Positions 16,087-25,208 of a stretch of 64,000 nucleotides of DNA are shown one piece after another. Numbering within the stretch: position 1 is the stretch's first letter; each line of letters begins with the position of its first letter. The stretch comes from CAVXYG01 sp963706835 (lineage in GTDB: Bacteria > Actinomycetota > Actinomycetes > S36-B12 > GCA-2699445). Below the pieces are notes generated by a model. It made no database searches. It was not told where the DNA came from and saw only the letters and a program-made list of their open reading frames with translations. The position numbers and the translations under genes are program-made. The stretch is from assembly GCA_963706835.1 (NCBI GenBank), contig CAVPOB010000040.1, positions 1 to 64,000 of the forward strand, in the 5' to 3' direction.

Positions 16087-18006
16087 CTACTCCAGGTCCA
16101 GCGGATCCACCTGCACCCGCAGCGCGGGGGCGCCCTCGGCCGAGCGGCGCACCAGGAGGTTGCGCAGCAACTGCACCAGTGCGGCCCCGTCCCGGGGTGG
16201 CACCGTGACCAGCAGCCGCTCGCGGCTCCCCGTCTGGCGACCGGGCCCAGGACCTCGGCGGTCGACGGCAGCGCAGCGCGCACCTCGGACAGATCCGCCG
16301 GGCGACCGAGGATGGCGACCGCTCGCCGCGCCGGCGGCATCCCGGCCTGCGGCGCGGGCCTGCAGTTCGCGTTCGGCGAACCAGCCCGGGCCGCCACCGG
16401 GTCAGCGCCTGCACGACCGGCCACGCCGGGTCGCCGACCAGCACCAGCGGCGCCTGCGGCCGCGCCAGTGCGGCGGCGTTGAACCAGCGGCGCGCTGCCT
16501 GCTCGCCGCTGCGCAGGCCGGGCTGCGCCAGTGCGGCCGCCATGTCGAGGACGACGACCGCCGCGTAGCCGTCCGCTGCGACCGGCTCCGCGCCCGGGGT
16601 GGCGATGACCAGCGCCGGTTCGCCTCCCACGGTGTCGCGCACCCGATCAGCCGCCGAGACGATAACTGGCACGTTCGGAAACGCTCGGCCCAGTTCCTCC
16701 GCGGTCCGGTCACTGCCGACCGACGAGGAGCGCAAGCGCTCGCCCTCGCACTGCGGGCACCGCCAGTCCCCGGCCGAACGGCCGCACCGGGCGCAGCCGG
16801 TCGCCGCACGCGCATCCAGGGCCAGCGGGCCGCCGCAGTGCCGGCAGTCGGCCGGGGTCCCGCAGTCCGCGCACCGCAGCCGGGGCACATAGCCGGGTCG
16901 GCCGACGCGACCAGCACCGGTCCCCGTTCCAGCGCGGCGCGAATCTCCGCTCCGGCGCTGGCCGGCAACCGGGCCGCCCGCTGCTGCGGACCCTCGTGGC
17001 CGCGGTCGTCCATGCGTGGCGCGGACTTTGGGCGCCCCGTGCCCATCCGCTGTCGGCGCCTCGCGCGCCCATCCGATGTCCAACCAGCGCTGCGCGTTCG
17101 TGCTGCGGCCGTACCCGCCGACCACGAACGCCGATGATCGCTGCGCCCGCATCGCCAGCACTTCGCGGGCGTGCGGGTACGGCGCCCGACGCTCGGCATG
17201 GCTGTCGTCGCCGTCGTCCCAGAGCAGGAGCACGTCCGCGGTCGGCAGCGGCGCGAAGGCCGCCGACCGGGTCCCCACCACGACCCGTGCCCGGCCCTGC
17301 AGGACCGCCTGGAAATGGGCATAGCGGGCCGCCGGCGAGCCGTGGGCGGAGAGCACGGCGACTCCCGGATCGGCGATGCGTTCGCCGCAGCAGGCCGACC
17401 AGTCGGCGAAGATCCCGGCCGTCCGGCACCACCGCCAGCCCGGATCGGCCATCGGCGGCGACCTCGCCCAGCGTGCCGGCGAACCAGGCGGCCCAGTCCT
17501 GTCCCGGGGGGCAGGTCCAGACCCAGCGGCCCGGGCCGGGCGACAGGCTGGGCAGATGTGGGAGCAACTCGGGCAGCGGCAGCACCTGCTCGGCCGCGGC
17601 CGCCCCTTGCTCGGCCGCGGCGCCGTGTCTCGGCGGGATTGCCAGGCGCATCACGTCCGCGCGGATGCCGGCGTAGTGCTCGGCCACCCGGGTGATGTGG
17701 CGCAGGCTCTCCGCGGTGAACACCGGCTCCGGCCCGACGACCGCATCGACCCAGCGCAGCGCCCCGGCGTGCTCGGCCCGCTCGGCGCGCCCGAGCACCC
17801 AGCCCTCGAGCGCGCTGTCGGCCGAACCGCACCCGCACCTTCACGCCGAGCCGCACGGATGCGTCGAGGCCCTCCGGCACCAGGTAGTCGAACGGGCGGT
17901 CGAGCCGGCGCAGCGGCGAGTCCAGCAGCACCTGGGCGACCGCCGCAGATGGGGCCGGGGACGCGACCGGAGGCGCGCTTGCCCGGGCGCGGCAGAAGTC
18001 CACCAC
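16087..18006 (-). CDS. priA: Actinobacterial PriA-like primosomal protein (about six frameshifts)
   Basis: The N-terminal DNA-binding domain (VLLDSPLRRLDRPFDYLVPEGL) and the paired-cysteine zinc region (CADCGTPADCRHCGGPLALDAR, CARCGRSAGDWRCPQCEGERL) identify PriA. The Walker A GxTGSGKT and DEEH motifs of PriA helicase are absent. The corresponding places read CPPGQDWAAWFAG and LLLWDDGDDSHAERRAPYPHARE, as is typical of actinobacterial 'probable primosomal protein N''. It is therefore unlikely to be an active helicase. Frame changes occur near 17822, 17385, 17030, 16905, 16398 and 16236. The start is GTG 18006 or 18003. Confidence 0.88.
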
Positions 18007-18081
18007 GGGGGCCGATCAGCGCCAGCTGGTCAGGTGCAGCCTCAGCGTCGCCGATGGGCGAGGGTTCCGCTTGCGTGCCGA

Positions 18082-19276
18082 TCAGCCCTGCGCTGCGGCC
18101 ACGAGCGCGTCGGCCCGGTCGGTGCGCTCCCAGGTGAAGTCGGGCAGTTCCCGGCCGAAGTGGCCGTAGTTGGACGTCTCGGCGAAGATCGGGCGCAGCA
18201 GGTTCAGGTCGCGGATGATGGCCGCGGGCCGCAGGTCGAACACGCGAGGTGATGGCGTCGGCGATCTGGGCGTCGGGCACCTTGCCGGTCCCGAAGGTCT
18301 CCACGAACATGCCGACCGGGTGCGACTTGCCGATCGCGTAGGCCACCTGCACCTCGCAGCGCTGGGCCAGCCCTGCGGCCACCACGTTCTTCGCCACCCA
18401 CCGCATCGCGTATGCCGCGCTGCGGTCGACCTTGGAGGGGTCCTTGCCGGAGAATGCACCGCCGCCGTGCCGGGCCATGCCGCCGTAGGTGTCCACGATC
18501 ACCTTGCGGCCGGTGAGGCCGGCGTCGCCCATCGGCCCGCCGATGACGAACTTGCCGGTCGGATTCACCAGCAGCCGGTAGCCGTCGCTGGGCAGATCGA
18601 TGGCTTCCAGGACCGGGTCCACCACATGCTTCTTGATGTCGGGGGCCAACGTGCCCGATAGGGAGATGCCGTCGGCGTGCTGGGTCGACAGCACGACCGT
18701 GTCGAGCCGGACCGCGCGGTCGCCGTCGTACTCGATGGTGACCTGGGTCTTGCCGTCGGGGCGCAGGTACTCCAGGACGTTCTCGTGACGAACCCGGGCC
18801 AGCCGGTGGGACAGTTGATGCGCCAGGTAGATGGGCAGCGGCATCAGCGCCTGGGTATCGGTGCACGCGTAGCCGAACATGAGCCCCTGGTCGCCGGCGC
18901 CCTGCTGATCCAGGACATCGCCGGCCTCGCCCTCGCGCTGCTCGATGGCGTCATCGACGCCCTGCGCAATGTCCGGGGACTGCTTGCCGATGGACACCGA
19001 GACGCCGCAGGATTCCCCGTCGAAGCCCTTGGTGGAGGAGTCGTAGCCGATCCCGAGCACCACCTTGCGCACCAGGGCCGCGACATCGGCGTAGCCCTCG
19101 GTGGTCACCTCGCCGGCGACGTGCACCTGCCCGGTGGTCAGCAGCGTCTCTACCGCCACGCGACTGGTGGGATCCTGGCGCAGCAGATCATCGAGGATGG
19201 AGTCGCTGATCTTGTCAGCCATCTTGTCGGGATGACCCTCGGTCACGGACTCCGAGGTGAACAGACGATAGGACAT
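18082..19276 (-). CDS. metK: S-adenosylmethionine synthetase (one frameshift)
   Basis: About 398 residues. LFTSESVTEGHPDKMADKISD, GEVTTEGYADV, the GAGDQGLMFGYA hexapeptide region and GGGAFSGKDPSKVDRSAAY are the standard ATP- and metal-binding motifs. It makes SAM from methionine and ATP. A missing CG dinucleotide near 18245, in DAITSRVFDLRP, breaks the frame. ATG 19276 is preceded by GGAGG. I looked for a SAM riboswitch in the 100-nt leader and see none. Confidence 0.95.
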
Positions 19277-19376
19277 GGTGCGGCGCCTCCGGCAGGTCGA
19301 TGTCGCGCGGTACGCAGACAGTACACCGCTGCGGCGACTCCCCCCGCCGCCGCCACCCGCTCGGGGGACGAATCGC

Positions 19377-20615
19377 CTATCCCAGCCGGCTGGCGACCTC
19401 GTCCCAGACCGCATGGGACAGCGCCGCCTTCGAGATTCGCGCAACGGTGACGGTCGTGCCGTCGGCGCCGGCAATGGTCGCCTCGTTGTCGTGCGTGCCG
19501 AATCCGACGTCCTCGCCCACCGGATTGATCACCATGAGGTCGCACCCCTTGCGGCGCAGTTTGGCCAGGCCGTGGTCCAGCACCGACCCGCGGGCATCCC
19601 CCGTCTCCGCGGCGAAGCCGACGATGACCTGGCCGGGACGGCGGCCGGCGACCAGGCCCATCAGGATGTCGGGATTCTCCCGCAGCTCGATGGTCGGGGG
19701 GCCCGGCACCGCGTCCTTCTTGATCTTCACGTCGGCCCGGTCGGTCGGTCGGTAGTCGGCCACGGCTGCTGCCATGACCACAGCATCGGCCGTGGCTGCC
19801 GCACGGCCCATGGCCGCCTCCAGCTCGAGGGCGCTCGTCACCGGCACCACCATGACCCCGTGCGGTTCGGGCAACGCGACGTTGGCTGCCACGAGGGTGA
19901 CCTCCGCGCCCCGGACCGCCGCCGCTTTGGCCAACTCGTAGCCCTGCCGACCCGACGAGCGGTTGCCGATGAAGCGCACCGGGTCGATGGCCTCGCGGGT
20001 CCCGCCGGCGCTCACCACGACGCTGCGACCCCGCAGGTCTGTGGCCGCAGTCCCCCGGTGCAGCACTGCGCTGGCGATGTCGAACAGATCCAGCGGCTCG
20101 GGCAGGCGGCCGGGTCCGCTGTCGGCACCGGTCAATCTGCCGGAGGCCGGTTCGACGACCAGCACGCCGCGTTCGCGCAGCGTCGCCACATTGGCGCGAG
20201 TGGCCGGGTGGAGCCACATCTCGGTGTGCATGGCAGGAGCCATGATCACCGGGCAGCGGGCGGTCAGCAGCGTGTTGGTGAGCAGATCGTCGGCGAGCCC
20301 GTGCGCCGCGCGGGCCAGCAGATCAGCGGTAGCAGGGGCGACCAGCACCAGATCTGCCTCTTGTCCGATCCGCACGTGCGGCACCCGCTGCGCACCGGTC
20401 CAGACGTCGGAGGTGGCCTCGCTGCCCGACAGCGCCGCCCACGTGGTCGCACCGACGAACTGCAGGGCCGCCTCGGTGGGCACGACGGTGACGCGGTGGC
20501 CGGCCTCGATGAGCAGCCGCAGCAGGATGCACGACTTGTAGGCGGCGATCCCCCCGCCGACTCCCAGAACGATGGACCGGTCCCCCGCGGTGCCGGTGGA
20601 CGGTGCGGCCGTCAT
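19377..20615 (-). CDS. coaBC: Phosphopantothenoylcysteine synthetase/decarboxylase
   Basis: 412 residues, intact. The N-terminal CoaC flavoprotein decarboxylase has GVGGGIAAYKSCILLR, VLVAPATADLLAR and IMAPAMHTEMW. The C-terminal CoaB synthetase has VVVSAGGTREAIDPVRFIGNRSSG, AAAVADYRPT and KIKKD. It converts 4'-phosphopantothenate and cysteine to 4'-phosphopantetheine for CoA. The ATG shares one base with the rpoZ stop (TGATG). Confidence 0.96.
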   Translation of the reverse strand: MTAAPSTGTAGDRSIVLGVGGGIAAYKSCILLRLLIEAGHRVTVVPTEAALQFVGATTWAALSGSEATSDVWTGAQRVPHVRIGQEADLVLVAPATADLLARAAHGLADDLLTNTLLTARCPVIMAPAMHTEMWLHPATRANVATLRERGVLVVEPASGRLTGADSGPGRLPEPLDLFDIASAVLHRGTAATDLRGRSVVVSAGGTREAIDPVRFIGNRSSGRQGYELAKAAAVRGAEVTLVAANVALPEPHGVMVVPVTSALELEAAMGRAAATADAVVMAAAVADYRPTDRADVKIKKDAVPGPPTIELRENPDILMGLVAGRRPGQVIVGFAAETGDARGSVLDHGLAKLRRKGCDLMVINPVGEDVGFGTHDNEATIAGADGTTVTVARISKAALSHAVWDEVASRLG

Positions 20616-20971
20616 CAGGCCGGGGCGTCCCCGGTGCCCTGGTCCCAGATCAAGCCGTCGGCGTCTTCGCCCTGTTCCTGCAGTGCGGCTTCGGCCGCCG
20701 CCTGCGCCTCGGCGGCGCGCTCGCTGGCCGACACCGCCCGAACCGCGCCGGTGTGGATCTCCCGCATGGCGATGGAGAGCGGCTTCTCCTGCTGGTCGAA
20801 CTCCACCAGGGGGCCGACGAACTGCAGCATGCCCTCGGTGGGGGTGAAGTAGGAGTTGATCTGGCGGGCCCGGCGAGCCGCGTAGATGACCAGCGAGTAC
20901 TTGGACTCGGTGGTCTGCAGCAGTTCGTCGATCGAGGGGTGGGTGATGCCCTCAGGGCGAGATGTGGTCAC
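20615..20971 (-). CDS. rpoZ: RNA polymerase omega subunit
   Basis: 118 residues. ITHPSIDELLQTTESKYSLVIYAARRARQIN is the conserved omega helix with the YSLVIYAARRARQI core; FVGPLVEFDQQEKPLSIAMREI follows. The Ala/Glu-rich C-terminus is actinobacterial. Omega assists assembly of the beta' subunit. The start is GTG 20971. It is tightly coupled to coaBC and 98 nt after gmk. Confidence 0.95.
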   Translation of the reverse strand: MTTSRPEGITHPSIDELLQTTESKYSLVIYAARRARQINSYFTPTEGMLQFVGPLVEFDQQEKPLSIAMREIHTGAVRAVSASERAAEAQAAAEAALQEQGEDADGLIWDQGTGDAPA

Positions 20972-21069
20972 GAGACGAGAGTGCCTTCCGAAGTTGCGGT
21001 TGTCGAACCTGTGGCTGGGGCACCCAGGTGACGCAGTACCCCTCGCGCGCCCTGCGGGTGCAGCAGCGG

Positions 21070-21646
21070 CTACCGGCGCGGCGGCTCCGGCAACAAGTCT
21101 ACCAACGCATCCACGACTCGGTCGACGTCGTCGTTGACCAGGACGTGGTCGAACTCGCCGGTCAGCGCCAGTTCCTGCTCCGCCCGCGCCAACCGTCGCG
21201 CCCGCGCGGCCTCATCCTCGGTGCCGCGACCGCGCAGCCGGGCGCGCAGCTCGGCGACGCTCGGCGGGGCCAGGAACACGAAGATCGGCCTGCGGCATGG
21301 CGCGGCGGACCTGCCGCGCTCCTTCGACCTCGATCTCCAGGACCACCGACACCCCGGCGGCGACATGCTCCCGCACCGGAGCCGCCGGTGTGCCGTACCA
21401 GTGCCCGGCGAATCGGGCGGATTCCAGCATCTGCCCGGCCTGCTGCAACTGCTGGAACTCCTCCGGCGTGCTGAACCGGTAGTGCTCCCCGGGGACCTCG
21501 CCGGGCCGGGGCGGGCGCGTGGTCGTGGACACCGACAGCCACAGATCGGGGCGGCGCCGCAGCAGCGCCGCCACCACCGTCCCCTTGCCCACACCTGATG
21601 GCCCGGTGACGACCAGCACTGCGGCGTGGTTGGCGGGCTGCGCCAC
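21070..21646 (-). CDS. gmk: Guanylate kinase (one frameshift)
   Basis: About 191 residues. VLVVTGPSGVGKGTVVAALL is the P-loop. STTTRPPRPGEVPGEHYRF and EIEVEGARQVRRAMP are the GMP-binding and lid segments. It phosphorylates GMP to GDP. An extra G near 21292 (MPQA|IFVFLAPPSVAEL) shifts the frame. GTG 21646 is 2 nt downstream of the mihF stop, the conserved actinobacterial order. Confidence 0.94.
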
Positions 21647-21648
21647 CG

Positions 21649-22017
21649 CTACTCCCGCTCGCCACGGGTGCGGGAACGGCGCCGCACGGCCCTGGCATCG
21701 ATGAGGTCGGCCAGGCGCGCCACCTGCAGGTGCCCCACTCCGGCGAGCCGCCGGTCGGCCGGGATGCCTGCCAGGGCCAGCAACTCCTCGGCGCGCCGCG
21801 GGCCGAGGCCGGGCATCGCGGCCAGCAGTTCCGCCATCGGCATGCGGCGCAGGTGGACCCCCTCCGGCCCCCGACAGGCCTCCATGGCCCGATGCAGGGC
21901 CTCGCCGCTGAACTCCAGCTGGCGCTTGAACTCTGCCCGGGACCGCCGCGCCACCGCAGCCGCTGCCGACCCGGCCAGGGCGGTGGTGCGGGTCCCGATG
22001 TCGGGCGCGGCCGTCAC
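21649..22017 (-). CDS. mihF: Actinobacterial integration host factor (mIHF)
   Basis: 122 residues. RRSRAEFKRQLEFSGEAL, MAELLAAMPGLGPRRAEELLALAGI and RRLAGVGHLQVARLADLI match mIHF. This is the single-subunit nucleoid protein with a helix-two-turns-helix fold that is unrelated to E. coli IHF. It bends DNA and affects chromosome organisation. The pyrF-mihF-gmk-rpoZ order is characteristic of actinobacteria. GTG 22017 overlaps the pyrF stop (GTGA). Confidence 0.93.
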   Translation of the reverse strand: MTAAPDIGTRTTALAGSAAAAVARRSRAEFKRQLEFSGEALHRAMEACRGPEGVHLRRMPMAELLAAMPGLGPRRAEELLALAGIPADRRLAGVGHLQVARLADLIDARAVRRRSRTRGERE

Positions 22018-22721
22018 CGCGCACCTGCCAGCGCCTCTGCCGCAATGGCAGCGGCGGCCTGTTCCGGGTCCGGTGCCGCGGTGATGGGTCGCCCCACGAC
22101 CAACAAGTCGGCGCCGTCGGCGATGGCGTCGGCGGGCGTGGCGATGCGCCGCTGGTCCCCGGCCGCCGACCCGGCGGGCCGGATCCCCGGCGTGATGAGG
22201 TGCACCCAACCCGGCACAGCGGCCCGGATTGCGGCCACCTCCTGCGGGCTGCACACGATGGCGCCCGCTCCGGCGTCCACCGCCAGTGACGCCAGCCGCA
22301 CTGCGGCCTCGCGCGGCGGCCCGGACAGTCCGACCGCCGCGAGGTCCTCTGCCGACAGCGAGGTCAGCACCGTCACCGCGGTGATCCGGGTCCGCGGCGC
22401 GGCACTGGCCGCGGCCTCGATCATGGCGGCCCCACCGGTGGCATGGACGGTCAGGTAGGCCGGCTCCAAGTCCGACAGGGCACGCACTGCCCCAGCCACG
22501 GTGTTCGGGATGTCGTGCAGTTTGAGGTCCAGGAACAACTGCAGCGGGTGCTGATGGCGCCGGTGCGCCAGCGCCTCCACCGCCGAGCGCCCGTGCGCCA
22601 GGAAGAGCTCCAGGCCGATCTTGGCCGTCGTGACATGCGGACGGACCGCGTCGGTCCATGCCTCGATCCGGCCGAGGTCGGGCGCATCGAGCGCAACAGC
22701 GATCGGAGCACGTGACGCCAT
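22014..22721 (-). CDS. pyrF: Orotidine 5'-phosphate decarboxylase
   Basis: 235 residues. IAVALDAPDLGRIEAW, KIGLELFLAHG and the catalytic LFLDLKLHDIPNTV (Asp-Lys-Asp) are intact. It makes UMP from OMP. It is separated from pyrD by an oppositely oriented lipoprotein gene, so it and the following mihF-gmk-rpoZ-coaBC genes must have their own promoter in 22722-22901. ATG 22721 is preferred over ATG 22739 because of the adjacent G-rich Shine-Dalgarno. Confidence 0.95.
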   Translation of the reverse strand: MASRAPIAVALDAPDLGRIEAWTDAVRPHVTTAKIGLELFLAHGRSAVEALAHRRHQHPLQLFLDLKLHDIPNTVAGAVRALSDLEPAYLTVHATGGAAMIEAAASAAPRTRITAVTVLTSLSAEDLAAVGLSGPPREAAVRLASLAVDAGAGAIVCSPQEVAAIRAAVPGWVHLITPGIRPAGSAAGDQRRIATPADAIADGADLLVVGRPITAAPDPEQAAAAIAAEALAGAR

Positions 22722-22901
22722 CAATCCCCCACTCACCATGTCAACGGCAGCGAACCCGCCCGACTCTACCCCGATGCTGCCCGTTGGTGAACGGCACCGA
22801 GGGTTGGGTCGCCGTTCACCGGCGCATCGCGCTCCAACAGCACGTAGCGTCGTGGAGAACGACGCTGGCGCCGCACGGGCGGCGCAGGAAGAGGGTGCGC
22901 G
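22722..22901. promoter_or_regulatory. Divergent promoter region between pyrF and the lipoprotein gene
   Basis: These 180 bases separate two divergent genes and must hold promoters for both. AGGAAGAGGG (22887-22896) is the likely ribosome binding site of the plus-strand lipoprotein. I cannot assign -35/-10 elements with confidence. Confidence 0.4.
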
Positions 22902-24227
22902 ATGGCTCTCCGGAAGGCCCTCGCCGGCGCGTTGGGCGCGGGACTGCTCTTGGCTTCCTGCAGCTCGACCGACACGCCGGAGCAGATGACGGTGGCTGCC
23001 TTCGACTTCAACGAGAACCGGTTCATCGCCGAGGTCTACGCCCTCGTCCTGGAGAACGCCGGAATCGAGGTGGAGCGCTCCTACACCTATGCCGACCGGC
23101 AGGCGACGAGCGCAGCGTTCGGTGAGGGCCAGTTCGAACTCGTACCGGAGTACCTCGGGTCGGTCACCGAGAATGCGAACCTGGCCATCAACGGCGAGGA
23201 CGCGTCAGAAGTGGCCACCGGCGACGCAGCAGCGACGGCCGCGGCACTGCAGGAACTGCTGGAGCCCTACGACGTCGTTGTCGGGGAGCCGGGCCAAGCG
23301 GACAACGAGCCGGAGTTCGCGGTGCGAGCCGAGTTCGCCGAGGAGCAGCAGGTGACGACCCTGAGCGAACTAGCGGCCCTCGAGGCGGACCTCGCGTTCG
23401 GTGGCCCGCCGGCCTGCGAGACCGGACTGTTCTGCCTGCCCGGCCTGCAGGAGGTGTATGGACTGCAGTTCGCCTCCTTCACCCCGCTCGACACCGGCGG
23501 CCCCAACACCCTGAACGCCCTGGAGGTCGGCGACATCGACGTGGCACTGGTCTTCGACACCGACCCTGCAGTCGATGAGCGCGGTTTCGTCGTGCTGGAG
23601 GACGATCGCGACCTGCAAGTGGCGGGCAACATCGTGCCGCTGTTCGCCAGCGAGGCGGCCTCCGAGGAGGTGCTCGAACTCATCGAGAACGTCGGCGCCG
23701 TCCTCACCACCGCTGAGCTGCGGGCCGCCAATGGCCGGATCAGCATCGAGGGCTACCCGGCCGAATGGGTCGCTGCCAGCTGGGCCGCCAGCAAGGGCCT
23801 CATCCCCGCCGAAGCGGTGCCCGCCGAGCCGACGCCGACCCCGCCGCCGAGCCCCACGCCGCCGCCGGAGCCCGAGCCGGAACCGGAGCCGGAACCCGAG
23901 CCGGAACCCGCAGCAGAGCCCGAGCCCGCCAATACCGGCGGTGGCGGTGGCGGTGGCTGGTCCCGCAACGCCGGCGAGCCGTCGGGGAACGCCGTGTCGC
24001 GGAATTGGGCGGCGCTGGCGCAGTGCGAGTCCGGCGGCAACCCGACCATCATCAGCTCCAACGGCCTCTACCACGGGCTGTACCAGTTCAGCGTGCCCAC
24101 GTGGCAGGCCGTCGGCGGATCAGGGGCGGCGTCCAGCGCCAGCCCGGACGAGCAGACCTACCGGGCGCAGATCCTGTACGACCGTGCCGGCCCGGGCCAG
24201 TGGCCGGTCTGCGGGCGGAACTTGTAG
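22902..24227 (+). CDS. Lipoprotein fusing an OpuAC osmolyte-binding domain to a C-terminal Rpf domain
   Basis: 441 residues, intact. Residues 1-20 are a lipoprotein signal peptide with lipobox LASC (Cys20). Residues about 28-300 resemble OpuAC/ProX-type glycine-betaine or choline binding proteins: FELVPEYLGSV, GGPPACETGLFCLPGLQEVYG, and ALEVGDIDVALVFDTDPAV with VLEDDRDL. Residues about 307-345 are a Pro/Glu linker, then a Gly run. Residues about 367-438 match the Rpf lysozyme-like domain: NWAALAQCESGGNP with catalytic Glu376, LYHGLYQFSVPTWQAVGG, and GPGQWPVC closing the Cys375-Cys437 pair. No ABC permease or ATPase lies nearby. It is inserted on the opposite strand inside the pyr operon. Ligand and muralytic activity are inferred. 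Confidence 0.85.
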   Translation: MALRKALAGALGAGLLLASCSSTDTPEQMTVAAFDFNENRFIAEVYALVLENAGIEVERSYTYADRQATSAAFGEGQFELVPEYLGSVTENANLAINGEDASEVATGDAAATAAALQELLEPYDVVVGEPGQADNEPEFAVRAEFAEEQQVTTLSELAALEADLAFGGPPACETGLFCLPGLQEVYGLQFASFTPLDTGGPNTLNALEVGDIDVALVFDTDPAVDERGFVVLEDDRDLQVAGNIVPLFASEAASEEVLELIENVGAVLTTAELRAANGRISIEGYPAEWVAASWAASKGLIPAEAVPAEPTPTPPPSPTPPPEPEPEPEPEPEPEPAAEPEPANTGGGGGGGWSRNAGEPSGNAVSRNWAALAQCESGGNPTIISSNGLYHGLYQFSVPTWQAVGGSGAASSASPDEQTYRAQILYDRAGPGQWPVCGRNL

Positions 24228-24229
24228 GT

Positions 24230-24250
24230 CGGTCCGCAGCCCACGGACCG
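24230..24250. terminator. Hairpin between convergent lipoprotein gene and pyrD
   Basis: CGGTCCG (24230-24236) and CGGACCG (24244-24250) form a perfect 7-bp stem with a 7-nt loop in the 24-base gap between the two convergent stop codons. It could serve as a terminator in both directions. It lacks a clear U-tract. Confidence 0.5.
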
Positions 24251-24251
24251 C

Positions 24252-25208
24252 TCAGTCGCGGTGGGCGTAGGACACCGCCTGCGCCACCGATGCGAAACCG
24301 CGCTCGGCGAGCAGGGCCGCCAGTTCCTGGCCGACCCGGGCCACGGCGGCCGGATCGTGGAACACCGCGGTGCCCACGCTGACCGCGTTGGCTCCGGCCA
24401 GGAGGAACTCCAGCGCGTCGTGCCCGGTCGCGATCCCGCCCATGCCGAGGATGGGCAGGTCGGGGAACGCCGCGCGGATCTGATACACCGCGCGCACGGC
24501 GACCGGACGGATCGCGGGGCCGGACAGTCCGCCGGTGACCCCGGCCAGCGCCGGCCGCATCGTCGCGGTGTCGATGACCATGCCGAGCAGCGTGTTGATG
24601 ACCGAGACGCCGTCGGCTCCGGCATTGACGACTGAGTCGGCGATCTCGGTGATGTCGGTGACGTCCGGCGACAGCTTGGCGAAGATCGGCACGGCCGGGT
24701 TGGTGTGCCGGCGCACCGCCTGGATCACCGAGGCCGATGACATCGGGTTGCAGGCGAACACCAACCCGCGATCGGCGACGTTGGGGCAGGAGATGTTGAC
24801 CTCGATGGCCGTGATGCCGTCGACGTTGCGCAGGCGCTGGGCCAGTTCGGCGTACTCCGCAACGGTCTCCCCTGCGATCGACACCACTGCCCGCGCGCCC
24901 TGCTCCTGCAACCATGGCAGGTCGTGGGCCAGGAAGGCCTCGATGCCCGGCCCCTGCAGACCGATGCTGTTGAGCATGCCGCTGGGCGTCTCAGCCATGC
25001 GCGGGGTGGCCCGACCCGATCGGGCGTGCAGCATGATGCTCTTGGTCACGACACCGCCGATCGCGGCGACGTCGAGGTACTGGTCGAGTTCCCGCCCGGC
25101 CGCGGCACAGCCAGAGGCGGTGAGCACCGGGTGCGGCAGCGGCGCCCACGCCAGAGCCGTGGACAGATCCACATCAGCGGGGGTCAACTGCTGGTGCGTG
25201 CTGCTCAT
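24252..25208 (-). CDS. pyrD: Dihydroorotate dehydrogenase B, catalytic subunit
   Basis: 318 residues, intact FMN-binding TIM barrel. VLTASGCAAAGRELDQYLD, TKSIMLHARSGRATPRMAET and IEVNISCPNV, with the catalytic Cys of class 1B enzymes, are visible. ILGMGGIATGHDALEFLLAGANAVSVGTA binds FMN phosphate. With PyrK it oxidises dihydroorotate using NAD+. The ATG overlaps the pyrK stop (ATGA). Confidence 0.95.
   Translation of the reverse strand: MSSTHQQLTPADVDLSTALAWAPLPHPVLTASGCAAAGRELDQYLDVAAIGGVVTKSIMLHARSGRATPRMAETPSGMLNSIGLQGPGIEAFLAHDLPWLQEQGARAVVSIAGETVAEYAELAQRLRNVDGITAIEVNISCPNVADRGLVFACNPMSSASVIQAVRRHTNPAVPIFAKLSPDVTDITEIADSVVNAGADGVSVINTLLGMVIDTATMRPALAGVTGGLSGPAIRPVAVRAVYQIRAAFPDLPILGMGGIATGHDALEFLLAGANAVSVGTAVFHDPAAVARVGQELAALLAERGFASVAQAVSYAHRD

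Noticed and set aside
19277..19376. SAM riboswitch upstream of metK
   Set aside because: The 100-nt leader has no recognisable SAM-I, SAM-II or SAM-IV core; only GC-rich runs are visible.
22902..24227. Assembly chimera joining an SBP gene to an rpf gene
   Set aside because: The frame is intact through a low-complexity Pro/Glu linker typical of surface proteins, and signal peptide, linker and Rpf domain are arranged as expected for one exported protein; reads should still be checked.
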